A model generated the notes under the pieces. It ran no database searches. It was not told the origin of the DNA and saw only the letters and a list, made by a program, of their open reading frames with translations. From Deltaproteobacteria bacterium UBA2957 (GTDB lineage: Bacteria; Myxococcota_A; UBA796): 24,645 nucleotides of DNA. The position numbers and the translations under genes are program-made. Shown one piece after another: positions 1 to 8,011 of this stretch. Numbering within the stretch: position 1 is the stretch's first letter; each line of letters opens with the position of its first letter. Where the stretch lies: the NCBI GenBank assembly GCA_002348535.1, contig DEBL01000373.1, forward strand, positions 1-24,645. The letters run 5' to 3'.

Positions 1-131
1 TCCGCATCGGCATCGGCATCGGCGTCAGCGTCGGCATCGGCGTCTGCCTCTGGCTCCTCCTCGTCGTAGTCGTATTTTGGCGTGCTGCAAGCGATTGCGA
101 GGCCGGTAAGGCCCAAAAGAAGACGGTACAT
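1..131 (-). CDS. Lipoprotein with Asp-Ala repeats, N-terminal part (cut by window edge)
   Basis: This is the first 43 codons of a lipoprotein gene that runs off the left edge. The product starts with a short signal peptide (MYRLLLGLTGLAIAC), with a lipobox ending at Cys15, so it should be acylated and membrane-anchored. After the anchor come an acidic stretch (YDYDEEEPE) and at least seven Asp-Ala dipeptides, a low-complexity linker common in myxobacterial surface lipoproteins. I chose the ATG at 131 over the in-frame ATG at 140 because the AGGGGA ribosome-binding sequence abuts the latter with no spacing, while it sits about 9 bases from the former. The functional domain lies outside the window, so no function can be assigned. 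The gene diverges from the radical SAM gene at 225. Confidence 0.72.
   Translation of the reverse strand, partial: MYRLLLGLTGLAIACSTPKYDYDEEEPEADADADADADADADA
4..52. repeat. GCATCG/GCGTCG hexamer-type repeat encoding Asp-Ala
   Basis: A run of near-identical six-base units (gcatcg with gcgtcg/gcgtct variants) lies inside the lipoprotein gene. It encodes alternating Asp and Ala on the minus strand. Such a tract could change length by replication slippage without shifting the frame. Only the part inside the window is visible. Confidence 0.6.
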
Positions 132-224
132 GGTGGTCATTCCCCTACGTTGTGGCGCACCTAATAGCATCTCAGTTGACGATTCGCCTGTTCAAAAGTG
201 TGACGACCGCGCTACAACTAATGT

Positions 225-2216
225 GTGCGCACCAAATCCCAGCTGATTCGCGACACCCAAATGCTGCTGTCGCGGAGATTAAACCGATCACTCGCACCCC
301 CCGACCGGGTCAGCTTGAACGTGACCCTGCGCTGCAACCTTACCTGCAGCATGTGCACCACATGCTACGACTCCCCTGAACTCAGCCTCACTGAAATTAA
401 AGGCATCATCGACCAAACTGCCGACTGGGGTGTGGAGGTTTTTAATCCACTGGGTGGTGAGCCATTCATGCGCAGCGACATTGAAAAAATACTTTCGTAT
501 GCGGTGCAGCGAGGGTTCTACGTCACCGTGACCACCAACGGCACATTGATCACCGAGAAGCGGGCGCGGGCGATCGCAGCCATCCCTCCGGACAGGCTCC
601 ACTTCAACATTTCGCTGGACGGCGACCAGCAGGCCAACGACGAGATCCGATCGGCCGGCATGTGGGCGCGAGCCATCCAAGGCTATCAACGAATCCGGGC
701 CGCCGATGAGGCTGCTGGCAACAGCAAGCGGAAGATCCTTACCAACACCATCCTCCACGCTCGAAACGCCGACCGGTTCATGGCGATACTGGATGAGCAA
801 GAGGCACTCGGCTTCGACGGTGTACAGATCCTCAACCTGTTCCGTCAGAGCGACGAGACTCCGGCAAATGGAAACGCACTGTGGTTCGAGGATGACGACC
901 TGCCGCACCTTGCAGATGTTGCCGAACGTCTCGCTGCGCGTGCCGAACGTCAGGGCGTCGTTGGCTTCCGCATCCAGAACAGTCCTGAGAATCTGCGCCG
1001 AATCCCGTCGTACTACCGCGACTCACTGACGCCACTCGACGCTCCCTGCTGGGCAGGCTGGAAAGAGTTGTACATCAACGCCGATGGCAAAGCCATCATG
1101 TGCGACGGAACCCTCGACTTTCTCCAAGGCAACTTTGGCAGTGTCCGCGACCACACGCTCCAGCAGCTTTGGGTGTCACCCGCTCTGCGCGAGCGACGCT
1201 CCACGGTTCGAACGTGTTCCACACCGTGCGTGCAAGACTGCTATCTGCGTGAATCCAGTGACTCCATCCCTTCGTTGATCACGGATGCGGGACGGATGGT
1301 GACCAGACGGATTGCCGACCGCATCTCGAGTTTCAAGCCAACCGCCCAAGAAAATCCAGACACAACGCTGTGCTTGGAGCTGTCCGATGTTTGTCCTTGC
1401 GGTGATCCGGAATGCTCCACCCCGGAGCACCGATGGACCGCGCTGGTCAAAAACATCGACCACTTCGATGCGGGTGATTGGCGACGGTATCGGGACGAGG
1501 GCCGCATTGATTTCGGTCGGGGCTTTATGGGGTTTGAAGTGGTTCGGAGCATCATTGACGACCTCAAGGCCCGCCGCATTCGCTTTGGGCAACTGGCGAT
1601 ACGGTGGCGGGGGGAACCCTTGCTTCACCCAGAGGCGCATCCGATCTTGGAGTTTTTGCTCAACACCATCGCCGCTGGGCATGTGGCAACGCGCCTCGTC
1701 ATTGAAACAGACGGGCGGTTTCTTACCGACGACGTTGCATCGCTCGCCAGCCACCCTGCCGAACAGTTGTGGATTTTAAACGGTGACCGCGCGCCCATGA
1801 GCGTGATTGAGCACGCTGAACAGATGCTCGGTGATCATCGGCATGCAAATGTCGCGATCTGGAAGGCGCACACCGCTCGAGCTGGACTGAATACCGACGC
1901 CCTTCACATCAATGGGACACCTGTTTACGCGGGGGAGCCTCCCCCCTTCAAGGACGCCATCTGGATGCGGCGGGGCAGTCACGCGCATTATTTGGCCGAC
2001 CAAGAGGCCACGCGCGCGCTGAACGACGTCGCGACGGCGCTGGGCGTGGGTGTCCGACTGAAGCGCGATAATCGCCCGGTGGCAAACCCTGAAACGCATC
2101 GCAATCCCGTGATCAGTTGGGACGGGAAAGTCACAATGGACCCCCTTGATATCGGACTCAGCCAAGTCGAAGGAGACGTCGTGCACAGCACCTTCTCCGC
2201 AGCGTGGTCCCGTTAG
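225..2216 (+). CDS. Radical SAM/SPASM protein with degenerate second radical SAM-like half
   Basis: The N-terminal half is a radical SAM enzyme. It has CNLTCSMC (Cys37, Cys41, Cys44) for the SAM-binding 4Fe-4S cluster, a GGEP motif near residue 85, and then a SPASM-like auxiliary-cluster region (Cys275, Cys293, then C331-x3-C335-x3-C339 followed by YLR). The C-terminal half repeats the layout weakly. It has a Cys-rich start (CLELSDVCPCGDPEC from residue 383, not CX3CX2C), a WRGEPLLHPE segment with the GEP motif around Glu464, an IETDGR segment, and a SPASM-like tail (PVISWDGKVTMDPLDIG) without its cysteines. At 663 residues it is about twice a single-domain member. An in-frame TAA at 219 limits the start; GTG 225 is the first possibility and ATG 261 the alternative. 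Neither has a good Shine-Dalgarno sequence. No precursor peptide was recognised nearby, so the substrate is unknown. The 3' end overlaps dapB by 4 bases on the opposite strand. Confidence 0.85.
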   Translation: MRTKSQLIRDTQMLLSRRLNRSLAPPDRVSLNVTLRCNLTCSMCTTCYDSPELSLTEIKGIIDQTADWGVEVFNPLGGEPFMRSDIEKILSYAVQRGFYVTVTTNGTLITEKRARAIAAIPPDRLHFNISLDGDQQANDEIRSAGMWARAIQGYQRIRAADEAAGNSKRKILTNTILHARNADRFMAILDEQEALGFDGVQILNLFRQSDETPANGNALWFEDDDLPHLADVAERLAARAERQGVVGFRIQNSPENLRRIPSYYRDSLTPLDAPCWAGWKELYINADGKAIMCDGTLDFLQGNFGSVRDHTLQQLWVSPALRERRSTVRTCSTPCVQDCYLRESSDSIPSLITDAGRMVTRRIADRISSFKPTAQENPDTTLCLELSDVCPCGDPECSTPEHRWTALVKNIDHFDAGDWRRYRDEGRIDFGRGFMGFEVVRSIIDDLKARRIRFGQLAIRWRGEPLLHPEAHPILEFLLNTIAAGHVATRLVIETDGRFLTDDVASLASHPAEQLWILNGDRAPMSVIEHAEQMLGDHRHANVAIWKAHTARAGLNTDALHINGTPVYAGEPPPFKDAIWMRRGSHAHYLADQEATRALNDVATALGVGVRLKRDNRPVANPETHRNPVISWDGKVTMDPLDIGLSQVEGDVVHSTFSAAWSR

Positions 2217-2836
2217 GGTCGGTACAGCCCCGCGGGTTGTTTGATCAACCAACTTGCCCATCGCAGCGCACCAATTGCAAACACTTCGCGGCGCGTGGCA
2301 ACGTGCTTGAGTTCAAGCCGCTCGCCGGGTCCAGCCAGCCAAATGGTGTGTTCACCGATTGTGTCTCCAAGACGCACCGCATGGGTCGCCGGGTCCGTGG
2401 GGCCCCCCGCTTCGGCCACTGCGCGCTGCATGCGCTTGGCCGTCCCTGAAGGGGCATCCACTTTCTGATCGTGATGGGCCTCCACGATCTCCACGGACCA
2501 CTCATCGGGCATGGCCGCGACAGCCTGTTGGATGAGCGAAAGCAGCAAGGGCACGCCCGCAGAGAAGTTTGGCACGAGGGCCACAGGGGCACGATCCGCG
2601 TAGCGTTCCAAGGCTGCAATGGGCAAGTCACCTGTGGTGCCGACCAGCAGTGCCTGACCCTCCAATCGAGGCAGCAACTGCGCAAGGCCTTCGGCACTCG
2701 TCACATCGATGACCACATCGCACTGGGGCACCGGGCTAGCGGCGGTGACCGCACCGCAGTATCCATCGCCCGCTTGGTCGCGGACCAGTCGCCCCAGTCG
2801 GCCGTCGGCGCCATGAATCGCAATGCGCGTGCTCAT
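2213..2836 (-). CDS. dapB: 4-hydroxy-tetrahydrodipicolinate reductase (DapB), short form
   Basis: DapB catalyses the NAD(P)H-dependent reduction in lysine/diaminopimelate synthesis, feeding peptidoglycan. The protein has the N-terminal nucleotide-binding motif (IAIHGADGRLG, residues 5-15), the VGTTG segment (65-69), PNFSAGVPLL (89-98) and the catalytic signature EAHHDQKVDAPSGTA (119-133), with the His-His pair at 121-122 and Lys125. The C-terminal KHVATRREVFAIGALRWA is also typical. At 207 residues it is shorter than the usual 240-270; the loss lies mainly in the loops of the N-terminal domain, while the active site is intact. Its ATG overlaps the TGA of the upstream outer-membrane gene (TGATG), which suggests translational coupling. 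The 3' end overlaps the convergent radical SAM gene by 4 bases. Confidence 0.92.
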   Translation of the reverse strand: MSTRIAIHGADGRLGRLVRDQAGDGYCGAVTAASPVPQCDVVIDVTSAEGLAQLLPRLEGQALLVGTTGDLPIAALERYADRAPVALVPNFSAGVPLLLSLIQQAVAAMPDEWSVEIVEAHHDQKVDAPSGTAKRMQRAVAEAGGPTDPATHAVRLGDTIGEHTIWLAGPGERLELKHVATRREVFAIGALRWASWLIKQPAGLYRP

Positions 2837-4191
2837 CAGAAGGCAATCGTCCCAACCAGTCGCGATCCGATTGCGGTCTGCTCAAACCCACCGCCGAGTT
2901 CTTCGTTTTCGTAAGACGAAACGTACTTTCCGGGCATGAACACACCCGTCGTCGACGTGACCTGAACATGCTCGAATGGACGGTAGTCGATGGTGAAATC
3001 GAACTCCGATCCGTAGCCCTTGTCGTCCATTTCTGACTCCGGGAGTTTTGCGGCCCGAGCGCCTATCCACGCGAGTTCAAGATCCAGCCCTTCGGTGAGG
3101 GTGTATTGAATCGCGGGCCGGACATACAACGCGTTGCTTACACCCTCACCCAAGCGAACCGCACCGGATTCCCGACCACCGTTATTTTCGATGTTGGCAT
3201 TCTCATGGGCGAGCACAGGCATGGGTTCTTCAAACATCATCAGGGCGATGTTGAAATCCGGGTCGAACCCAAAGGTGCGAAACTCATTGTCGTAGGGATC
3301 TTGGTCACCCGTTGCCAATCCGCCTGCGGCACCGAACCGTATGGTGTCGTTGCCGACCAGCGCGCTGAGCTGCGTCCCAATCCCGGTAATGGTGACGTCA
3401 TTGATGTCTTCGGAAAGGTTGCCCCCACCGGTCTGGAAGGCAAACTCCCACTCAATCTCGGTCATGCCAAGTTGCACTCGTGCCCACAAGTCTCCCGTGA
3501 ACAGCGTGAACTGGCTGTCGTCGCTGAACTTGGCCACGCGGTAGGTGTTGTAGGTACCCAACCCGTATCGCTCACCGAGATAGGCCACACCGCCGGTGTA
3601 GGTGAGCATGTCATCATCAACGTTGATGAAGTTTTCGGCGCTCGTTTCGATGGCGCCGATCAGGTAGACCGGGCCCACTGGAGCTGTAATCTGCAATCGG
3701 TCAGCCGTGTCACCGTACTCATCAAGGGGATCAAGGCCCGCGTTGTACACCATGCCCGAGCCCCACTCCACTGGCATGCGTCCGAAGCGGATGTGGCCGA
3801 ACCCTGCATCCACGTCACCATAGGCATACTCGACGGCAACATTGGTTTCGCCGGGAGCTGTACCGACGCTGTGTGCGAAGGCCTGATAAGCCGGCTCGCC
3901 CGTCACCGGATCGGTCATGCCAATGGGGTTTGCGCCGAGCGTATTGAACGGCAGAAATTCGAATCCAGTGTGAAGACGGACCGCATCCGAGAAGACAAAG
4001 GCGGGTTGCAGCTGAAGGCGGTGGTCCGTCCACATGGCCGACTCTTCGCTCGCCGAGTTGTCTTCGACCTTCGCCAACGACAGGGAATCGAAGTAGCGAA
4101 CGCGGGTCCGATAATGACCGTCCCAAGCCACCTCCATCGCGGTCGCAGAGGTGGGAAACAAGAAAGCGGCAATGGGTAACATTCCAAGCAC
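2836..4191 (-). CDS. Outer-membrane beta-barrel protein, TIGR04551-like
   Basis: A secreted 451-residue protein. The start is placed at GTG 4191 because a GAGGA sequence lies 9 bases upstream and the encoded N-terminus (MLGMLPIAAFLFPTSATA) is then a clean signal peptide; an upstream ATG at 4254 would add 21 non-hydrophobic residues. The mature protein alternates polar and aromatic/hydrophobic residues throughout, with many Gly, Tyr and Asp turns and a terminal strand ending GSRLVGTIAF, as expected of a transmembrane beta-barrel. The segment RFGRMPVEWGSGMVYN followed by EYGDTADR resembles the myxobacterial family TIGR04551; this is recalled similarity, not a search result. Its transported substrate is not known. 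It is translationally coupled to dapB, an unexpected pairing that may only reflect a shared transcript. Confidence 0.75.
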   Translation of the reverse strand: MLGMLPIAAFLFPTSATAMEVAWDGHYRTRVRYFDSLSLAKVEDNSASEESAMWTDHRLQLQPAFVFSDAVRLHTGFEFLPFNTLGANPIGMTDPVTGEPAYQAFAHSVGTAPGETNVAVEYAYGDVDAGFGHIRFGRMPVEWGSGMVYNAGLDPLDEYGDTADRLQITAPVGPVYLIGAIETSAENFINVDDDMLTYTGGVAYLGERYGLGTYNTYRVAKFSDDSQFTLFTGDLWARVQLGMTEIEWEFAFQTGGGNLSEDINDVTITGIGTQLSALVGNDTIRFGAAGGLATGDQDPYDNEFRTFGFDPDFNIALMMFEEPMPVLAHENANIENNGGRESGAVRLGEGVSNALYVRPAIQYTLTEGLDLELAWIGARAAKLPESEMDDKGYGSEFDFTIDYRPFEHVQVTSTTGVFMPGKYVSSYENEELGGGFEQTAIGSRLVGTIAF

Positions 4192-4200
4192 AGTACAGGG

Positions 4201-4205
4201 TCCTC
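4201..4205 (-). promoter_or_regulatory. Ribosome binding site setting the start of the outer-membrane gene
   Basis: GAGGA on the minus strand, 9 bases before GTG 4191. It decides for this start over the upstream ATG at 4254, and the resulting N-terminus is a normal signal peptide. Confidence 0.6.
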
Positions 4206-4293
4206 GTGTGGGTGCCGGGCTGTATCGCGCAAATACGCCATGCGCCATTTCCAAGGGTTGACGACGAAGTGTCGACGGGGCACCCTATTACCC

Positions 4294-4539
4294 ATGCTCC
4301 ACCTTCTAAAAATGCTCTGGCGCCGCTGGAAAGGCATGGCCCATCGCATCATCGCTGGCCAGAACTGGCTGGTCATGGCCATCGCCTACGCCGTTGGCAT
4401 GGGACCTGTGGCCGTGGTCATGCGCATCAAGTACGATGACCTCATTGACCGGGGACTGGGCGACCCCAATAGCGACTCCTACTGGATACCCCTCGCCCTC
4501 GAGCAGCAAGACATCCGGCGCGCGCAACGGCCGTACTGA
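4294..4539 (+). CDS. Small single-TM protein of the SxtJ/DUF5989 neighbourhood type
   Basis: An 81-residue membrane protein. It begins with a basic amphipathic segment (LWRRWKGMAHRI), followed by one hydrophobic helix (about residues 24-42, WLVMAIAYAVGMGPVAVVM) and a polar tail ending YWIPLALEQQDIRRAQRPY. From memory this plan, with 'LWRRW..AHR', a 'GP' in the helix, and a late Trp followed by an RRAQR-type end, matches the small proteins next to SxtJ, DUF5989 and NodU-type carbamoyltransferase genes. The ATG at 4294 starts the hydrophobic-protein part; an upstream in-frame ATG at 4240 would add residues without such character. It points towards, and ends 55 bases from, the DUF5989 gene on the other strand. 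Its function is unknown. Confidence 0.6.
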   Translation: MLHLLKMLWRRWKGMAHRIIAGQNWLVMAIAYAVGMGPVAVVMRIKYDDLIDRGLGDPNSDSYWIPLALEQQDIRRAQRPY

Positions 4540-4594
4540 ACCGACGCAGCCACTGGAGACTTCGATCGGCCCGCGCGGGCTTGGTGGGCGTGCT

Positions 4595-4780
4595 TCAGAT
4601 GACGGTGTAGATGAACGGCAACACTGGACTGGACTCGGCAAACAGGATGAAGCCCACCATTGCGGCAAGAACGATAATGATCGGCGTCATCCACCACAGC
4701 TTGTTGTGGATGATGAAGTCGGCGAACTCCTTGGCAATGGACTGTCGCTCCACGGGGATCTGATTGTTGTCGTCGCTCAT
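4595..4780 (-). CDS. DUF5989 family single-TM peptide
   Basis: A 61-residue protein. The C-terminal two thirds (FADFIIHNKLWWMTPIII, then a hydrophobic helix, then SSPVLPFIYTVI) show the DUF5989 pattern as I recall it: a W-W-x-x-P entry to one transmembrane helix and a conserved 'S.LAPFIYT' end. The N-terminal 20 residues are polar and should be cytoplasmic. In many genomes DUF5989 peptides sit beside a carbamoyltransferase and an SxtJ-type membrane protein. Here no carbamoyltransferase is present; instead the gene is last in a glycan operon. Its ATG overlaps the TGA of the glycosyltransferase gene (ATGA), so it is probably translated by coupling. The biochemical role of the family is unknown. 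Confidence 0.75.
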   Translation of the reverse strand: MSDDNNQIPVERQSIAKEFADFIIHNKLWWMTPIIIVLAAMVGFILFAESSPVLPFIYTVI

Positions 4781-6207
4781 GGGCCCAGCCTATCACGGAA
4801 CGTGAATGTTTGATTGAGGACCGGCACTCCGTAGTCCCCACCTTCTGGTTTCCACTCGATGACGTACCGATGCGTGCGATCCGGATCCACGTGGACCGCG
4901 CGCTCTTGACCTCGCCGCCGCAGCAATGGTCCCAAGTGATTCGACCAGTCGTGGGTGGTCTGCAGCGCGCATGGAATTGCCGGGTCGTTTACGACAAGGA
5001 CGTCACCGGGCCCGGTGGAGGCGAGCAAATCGGCTGCTGCTGACAGCCCCACGTCGCTGTTTGAGGGTGGCCGCAACCACTGTTGAGGGCAACCCGGATC
5101 GACGCTCGGTGACCGCGTATGGATGGGCAACGAGTCGGAGGATGCCCACACAGTCCACGCCGTGGCCGCTGCTACCACCCCACGCCATCGCCACCGATGC
5201 GTTCTCAACGCCGCGCTGATCAACAGCACTGCGGCCGGCAACATCGGTGCCATCAATCGTGGGTACTTTTTTGGAATCAGAGACAAAATTACAAGGCCTC
5301 CGAGCAGCCAAATCATTCCGAGTAGCCATGCATCATTCCGTTGACCGCGCACGACGGCCCAAACCATCACAGCGGTCAACACGGGTCCCAAACCCACCCA
5401 CAGCGTGCTCCGCGGATAGAACGAAAGGTGACTCCACTGCGCAATCGAGCCGTGCCCTGCGACGGAAGCGCCCGCGTAGCTCCACTGCGGGCCAAGGTTT
5501 GCGACCAGCCATGGACCGGCCACGATGCCCGCCGTCAGCGCCACCAACGCGGCCATAGCTGGTCGATTAAACACCCGCTGACGCACCGCCCATGCCACGG
5601 GCAGCACAGCCGCGAAAACGAAGGTCTGCTTGGTCAGCAAGCCAAAGCCCAACACCAATCCAAGCTGAACGCTACGACTCCCCGACGGGTAATCCGCCCA
5701 CCGCAACGCACTCAATACGGCCAATGCCGTCACGGCCATCAAAGCGCCCTCGGGCATGAAGTGACGAACAAGCCCGTTGCAGAGCGGGACGGTCAGGACA
5801 AGCGCCGTGACCCATGCATCGACACCAGCGGCCCGCTCACCGCGGTGCAGACGTGCAGCAATTCGTCCGGTCGCAAGGGCCGCAACGGGCAGCGAAATCA
5901 GCGCGATGGCGCGCACAACCGACTCGGCAGGATCGCCCACTCCGGTGGCCCACCACCAAGTTCCGACCGTCGCGGCAAACGCCTGCGGATACTCACCCAT
6001 GGGACCCACCCACAGACGCTCGATAAACCCAAGCACATTGCCGTCGGCCAAATCGGCCCGAAACAACTCCGCGGCTCCGACATGGCCTTCTTCATCGCCA
6101 TCGCGCAGCAGACGATCGAAGCGCAGCCACACGACGGACAATGCCATCCATACTGCAACGGCACCGCGCTTCCACACGCGTGACGGGTCAGGGATTGAGG
6201 GCTGCAT
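4777..6207 (-). CDS. Polytopic GT-C type glycosyltransferase (ArnT/PMT-like)
   Basis: A 476-residue integral membrane protein with about ten hydrophobic helices. After a first helix (about residues 14-28) comes an acidic loop, RDGDEEGHVGAAE (35-47). An Asp/Glu pair in the first periplasmic loop is the catalytic hallmark of GT-C enzymes such as ArnT and PMT, which move a sugar from a polyprenyl-phosphate carrier on the outer side of the membrane. The C-terminal ~110 residues form a soluble domain (VGLSAAADLLASTGPGDVLVVND), also common in this class. The start at ATG 6207 is supported by a GGAG 7 bases upstream; extension to 6354 would add 49 non-membrane residues lying within the preceding gene. 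It overlaps the upstream membrane gene by 20 bases and the DUF5989 gene by 4. Donor and acceptor are unknown. Confidence 0.75.
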   Translation of the reverse strand: MQPSIPDPSRVWKRGAVAVWMALSVVWLRFDRLLRDGDEEGHVGAAELFRADLADGNVLGFIERLWVGPMGEYPQAFAATVGTWWWATGVGDPAESVVRAIALISLPVAALATGRIAARLHRGERAAGVDAWVTALVLTVPLCNGLVRHFMPEGALMAVTALAVLSALRWADYPSGSRSVQLGLVLGFGLLTKQTFVFAAVLPVAWAVRQRVFNRPAMAALVALTAGIVAGPWLVANLGPQWSYAGASVAGHGSIAQWSHLSFYPRSTLWVGLGPVLTAVMVWAVVRGQRNDAWLLGMIWLLGGLVILSLIPKKYPRLMAPMLPAAVLLISAALRTHRWRWRGVVAAATAWTVWASSDSLPIHTRSPSVDPGCPQQWLRPPSNSDVGLSAAADLLASTGPGDVLVVNDPAIPCALQTTHDWSNHLGPLLRRRGQERAVHVDPDRTHRYVIEWKPEGGDYGVPVLNQTFTFRDRLGP

Positions 6208-8011
6208 CCAGCGACTCCACCATGTCTTCGATGGGTTGAAGCCCAACGTCTCCGCCCACGAGGAATATCGCGGTCCCCACCATCGTAAGCATTGGCAGCC
6301 CGAAGCGAATGGCGGGATGCCGAGCAGCGTCTGCGGCTGCCACCACCATCGCACCCGTCAGCCCCACCAGCGGCAAGAAATAGTGCGTCGGGTGATGATC
6401 GATGGTGGCCAACATCAGGCTGTATGCGCCCGCACCGGCCACAAGCCATCGCAACGCGCTCCGCGTCGCCCCAGCCGTGGTGCCCAGCGCAGCCCCCAGC
6501 GCAACCAGCAGACCGCCGCCCGTGTACGCCGTCCACAGCGCATAAAAACCGGGCACTCGAGGGCCGAGCTTCGTCGCACGGTAATCGCCATGCCAGTGCT
6601 CGGGAAAGGTCTCAAAGTACAAGATGAACAGCAGGTCGTTCAGCACACCGCTCGCCACCCCAAGCGCCGCGACCAGTCCACCCACTGCAATCCATACCCA
6701 TGTGCGTTTGAAGGCTTCCCACTGCATGCCGCCCACGATCTTGCCGTGCAGGAGCAGAAAGATGGTCGCCACCACTACGCCGGGCCACCGGCTGAGCCCG
6801 GCGGCGATGGTGAGCGCCACTATCCAGCCGGTGCGGCGTTCAGCAATGGCGGTTGCCACCGCAAGCAAGGCCGCCGCATAGAGGCTGTCGGGAAAGTTGA
6901 AGGAGCCCGGCTCGACCATGAGCAGTCCGTGCGAGAGCAACAGGGTTGCGGGCACGGCGAAGGCGACAGGCGGAGCATTGGGCGCAACCGCACCGGCGAG
7001 GCGTACCGCCGAGCCGCCGACCAGCATGAGCGTGAGCAAAAACAGCACCCCGGCCGCCGGCATGTCGTTGCCGAGCATCAGGATGGCTGTCGAGAGTTGC
7101 GGGCTCCACGCCGGCGGTTGGTTTAGGGTTGCCCACCGATCCTCGAGCATCTCTTGGGCCCAGACTTGGTTCTCAACTTGGTTGAGCAGCTGGTAGTAGT
7201 GAACAAAGCGCAGCGAACCCTCTGCATGCGCCGCCCATACCGACTCAGAACCGGGCAACACAAACAATTCGGTTCCGGTGGCCGCAACCGTGATTTCGGA
7301 GTCTTTTTCCGCCTGTATGGGAACCCGAAGACCCACGGTGCCGTGATCGAGGTACCGTCGAACCGCCCCTTCGTCGCGGACTTCCACCACCGACTGTTCC
7401 ACCGTGATCGACTGCGAGCCCACCCGCAGCGTTGAGCCCACAGGTCCCTGCATGGCGATGGCGAGTTCGCCGGTCGCGGCATCCAGCGCCTTCAGGACGA
7501 CTGGGGCTCCGCTTAGGCCCATGCGGTAGGCTCCGGCATCCGAGCCCGAGATGGGTGTGACGGCCCCTGAAACAGGCTGCGGCGCAACGCCATCGAACGC
7601 CATCGAATCTGCTCCGCTGAGGTACCAATAGCCGTCCAAGGGGCGCGTGAGGTCAACGGCTTTCCAGCCCGCCAATGCGCACACTGCCAAGGCGACCAGA
7701 CCAACTCCAAGCCGCTCGTTGCGCCCCATCGGAATCACGGAGTCCACCGTTCGTGCCAAAACCCACCCTGCGATGGCCCACACCACAGCGAGCCCACACA
7801 GGACGCTCAGTTGCGCGCCTTCTGCAATTCCAAGCTCGCGCACCACAGCCACGTTTAGCCAGTTGATGGCAAGAGACACCCACGCTGCATGAAGCCCCAG
7901 TTCGAGCAGGGTCGTCGACCGACCGCGGGCAAACCGAGCGGCAAAGCCCGACCCGGGGACCGTGAACACCACGGCCAGACCGAGCAAACCGAGCCACCAA
8001 CTGGCATCCAT
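6188..8011 (-). CDS. Large polytopic membrane protein with periplasmic domain, glycan operon
   Basis: A 607-residue membrane protein I cannot place in a named family. Three or four N-terminal helices (MDASWWLGLLGLAVVF..., AAWVSLAINWLNVAVV, VLCGLAVVWAIAGWVLA) are followed by a soluble region of about 180 residues (roughly 120-300, with SGADSMAFDG, beta-rich segments and an amphipathic LNQVENQVWAQEMLEDRW). A run of about eight further helices follows. The layout, two membrane blocks around a periplasmic domain, and its position next to a GT-C-like gene suggest a role in glycosylation or export of an envelope glycan, but no catalytic motif is clear. The start at ATG 8011 overlaps the TAA of the epimerase gene (TAATG), indicating translational coupling; the upstream ATG at 8044 is less likely. 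Confidence 0.7.
   Translation of the reverse strand: MDASWWLGLLGLAVVFTVPGSGFAARFARGRSTTLLELGLHAAWVSLAINWLNVAVVRELGIAEGAQLSVLCGLAVVWAIAGWVLARTVDSVIPMGRNERLGVGLVALAVCALAGWKAVDLTRPLDGYWYLSGADSMAFDGVAPQPVSGAVTPISGSDAGAYRMGLSGAPVVLKALDAATGELAIAMQGPVGSTLRVGSQSITVEQSVVEVRDEGAVRRYLDHGTVGLRVPIQAEKDSEITVAATGTELFVLPGSESVWAAHAEGSLRFVHYYQLLNQVENQVWAQEMLEDRWATLNQPPAWSPQLSTAILMLGNDMPAAGVLFLLTLMLVGGSAVRLAGAVAPNAPPVAFAVPATLLLSHGLLMVEPGSFNFPDSLYAAALLAVATAIAERRTGWIVALTIAAGLSRWPGVVVATIFLLLHGKIVGGMQWEAFKRTWVWIAVGGLVAALGVASGVLNDLLFILYFETFPEHWHGDYRATKLGPRVPGFYALWTAYTGGGLLVALGAALGTTAGATRSALRWLVAGAGAYSLMLATIDHHPTHYFLPLVGLTGAMVVAAADAARHPAIRFGLPMLTMVGTAIFLVGGDVGLQPIEDMVESLDAALNP

Noticed and set aside
176..204. Promoter for the radical SAM gene (TTGACG at 176-181)
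   Set aside because: The -35 box is good, but the -10 position 17 bases later reads TGTGAC, a poor match, and other spacings are no better.
3106..4179. 357-codon open frame on the plus strand
   Set aside because: It is antisense to the outer-membrane barrel gene, which has a signal peptide and ribosome-binding site. This frame shows neither.
4569..4580. Palindrome GCCCGCGCGGGC between the convergent small genes as a terminator
   Set aside because: It would form only a 4-bp stem with a 4-base loop and has no T tract. It is too weak to call in GC-rich DNA.
5777..7126. 449-codon open frame on the plus strand
   Set aside because: It is antisense to the two membrane-protein genes. The product is Arg/His/Gln-rich with no hydrophobic or domain pattern.
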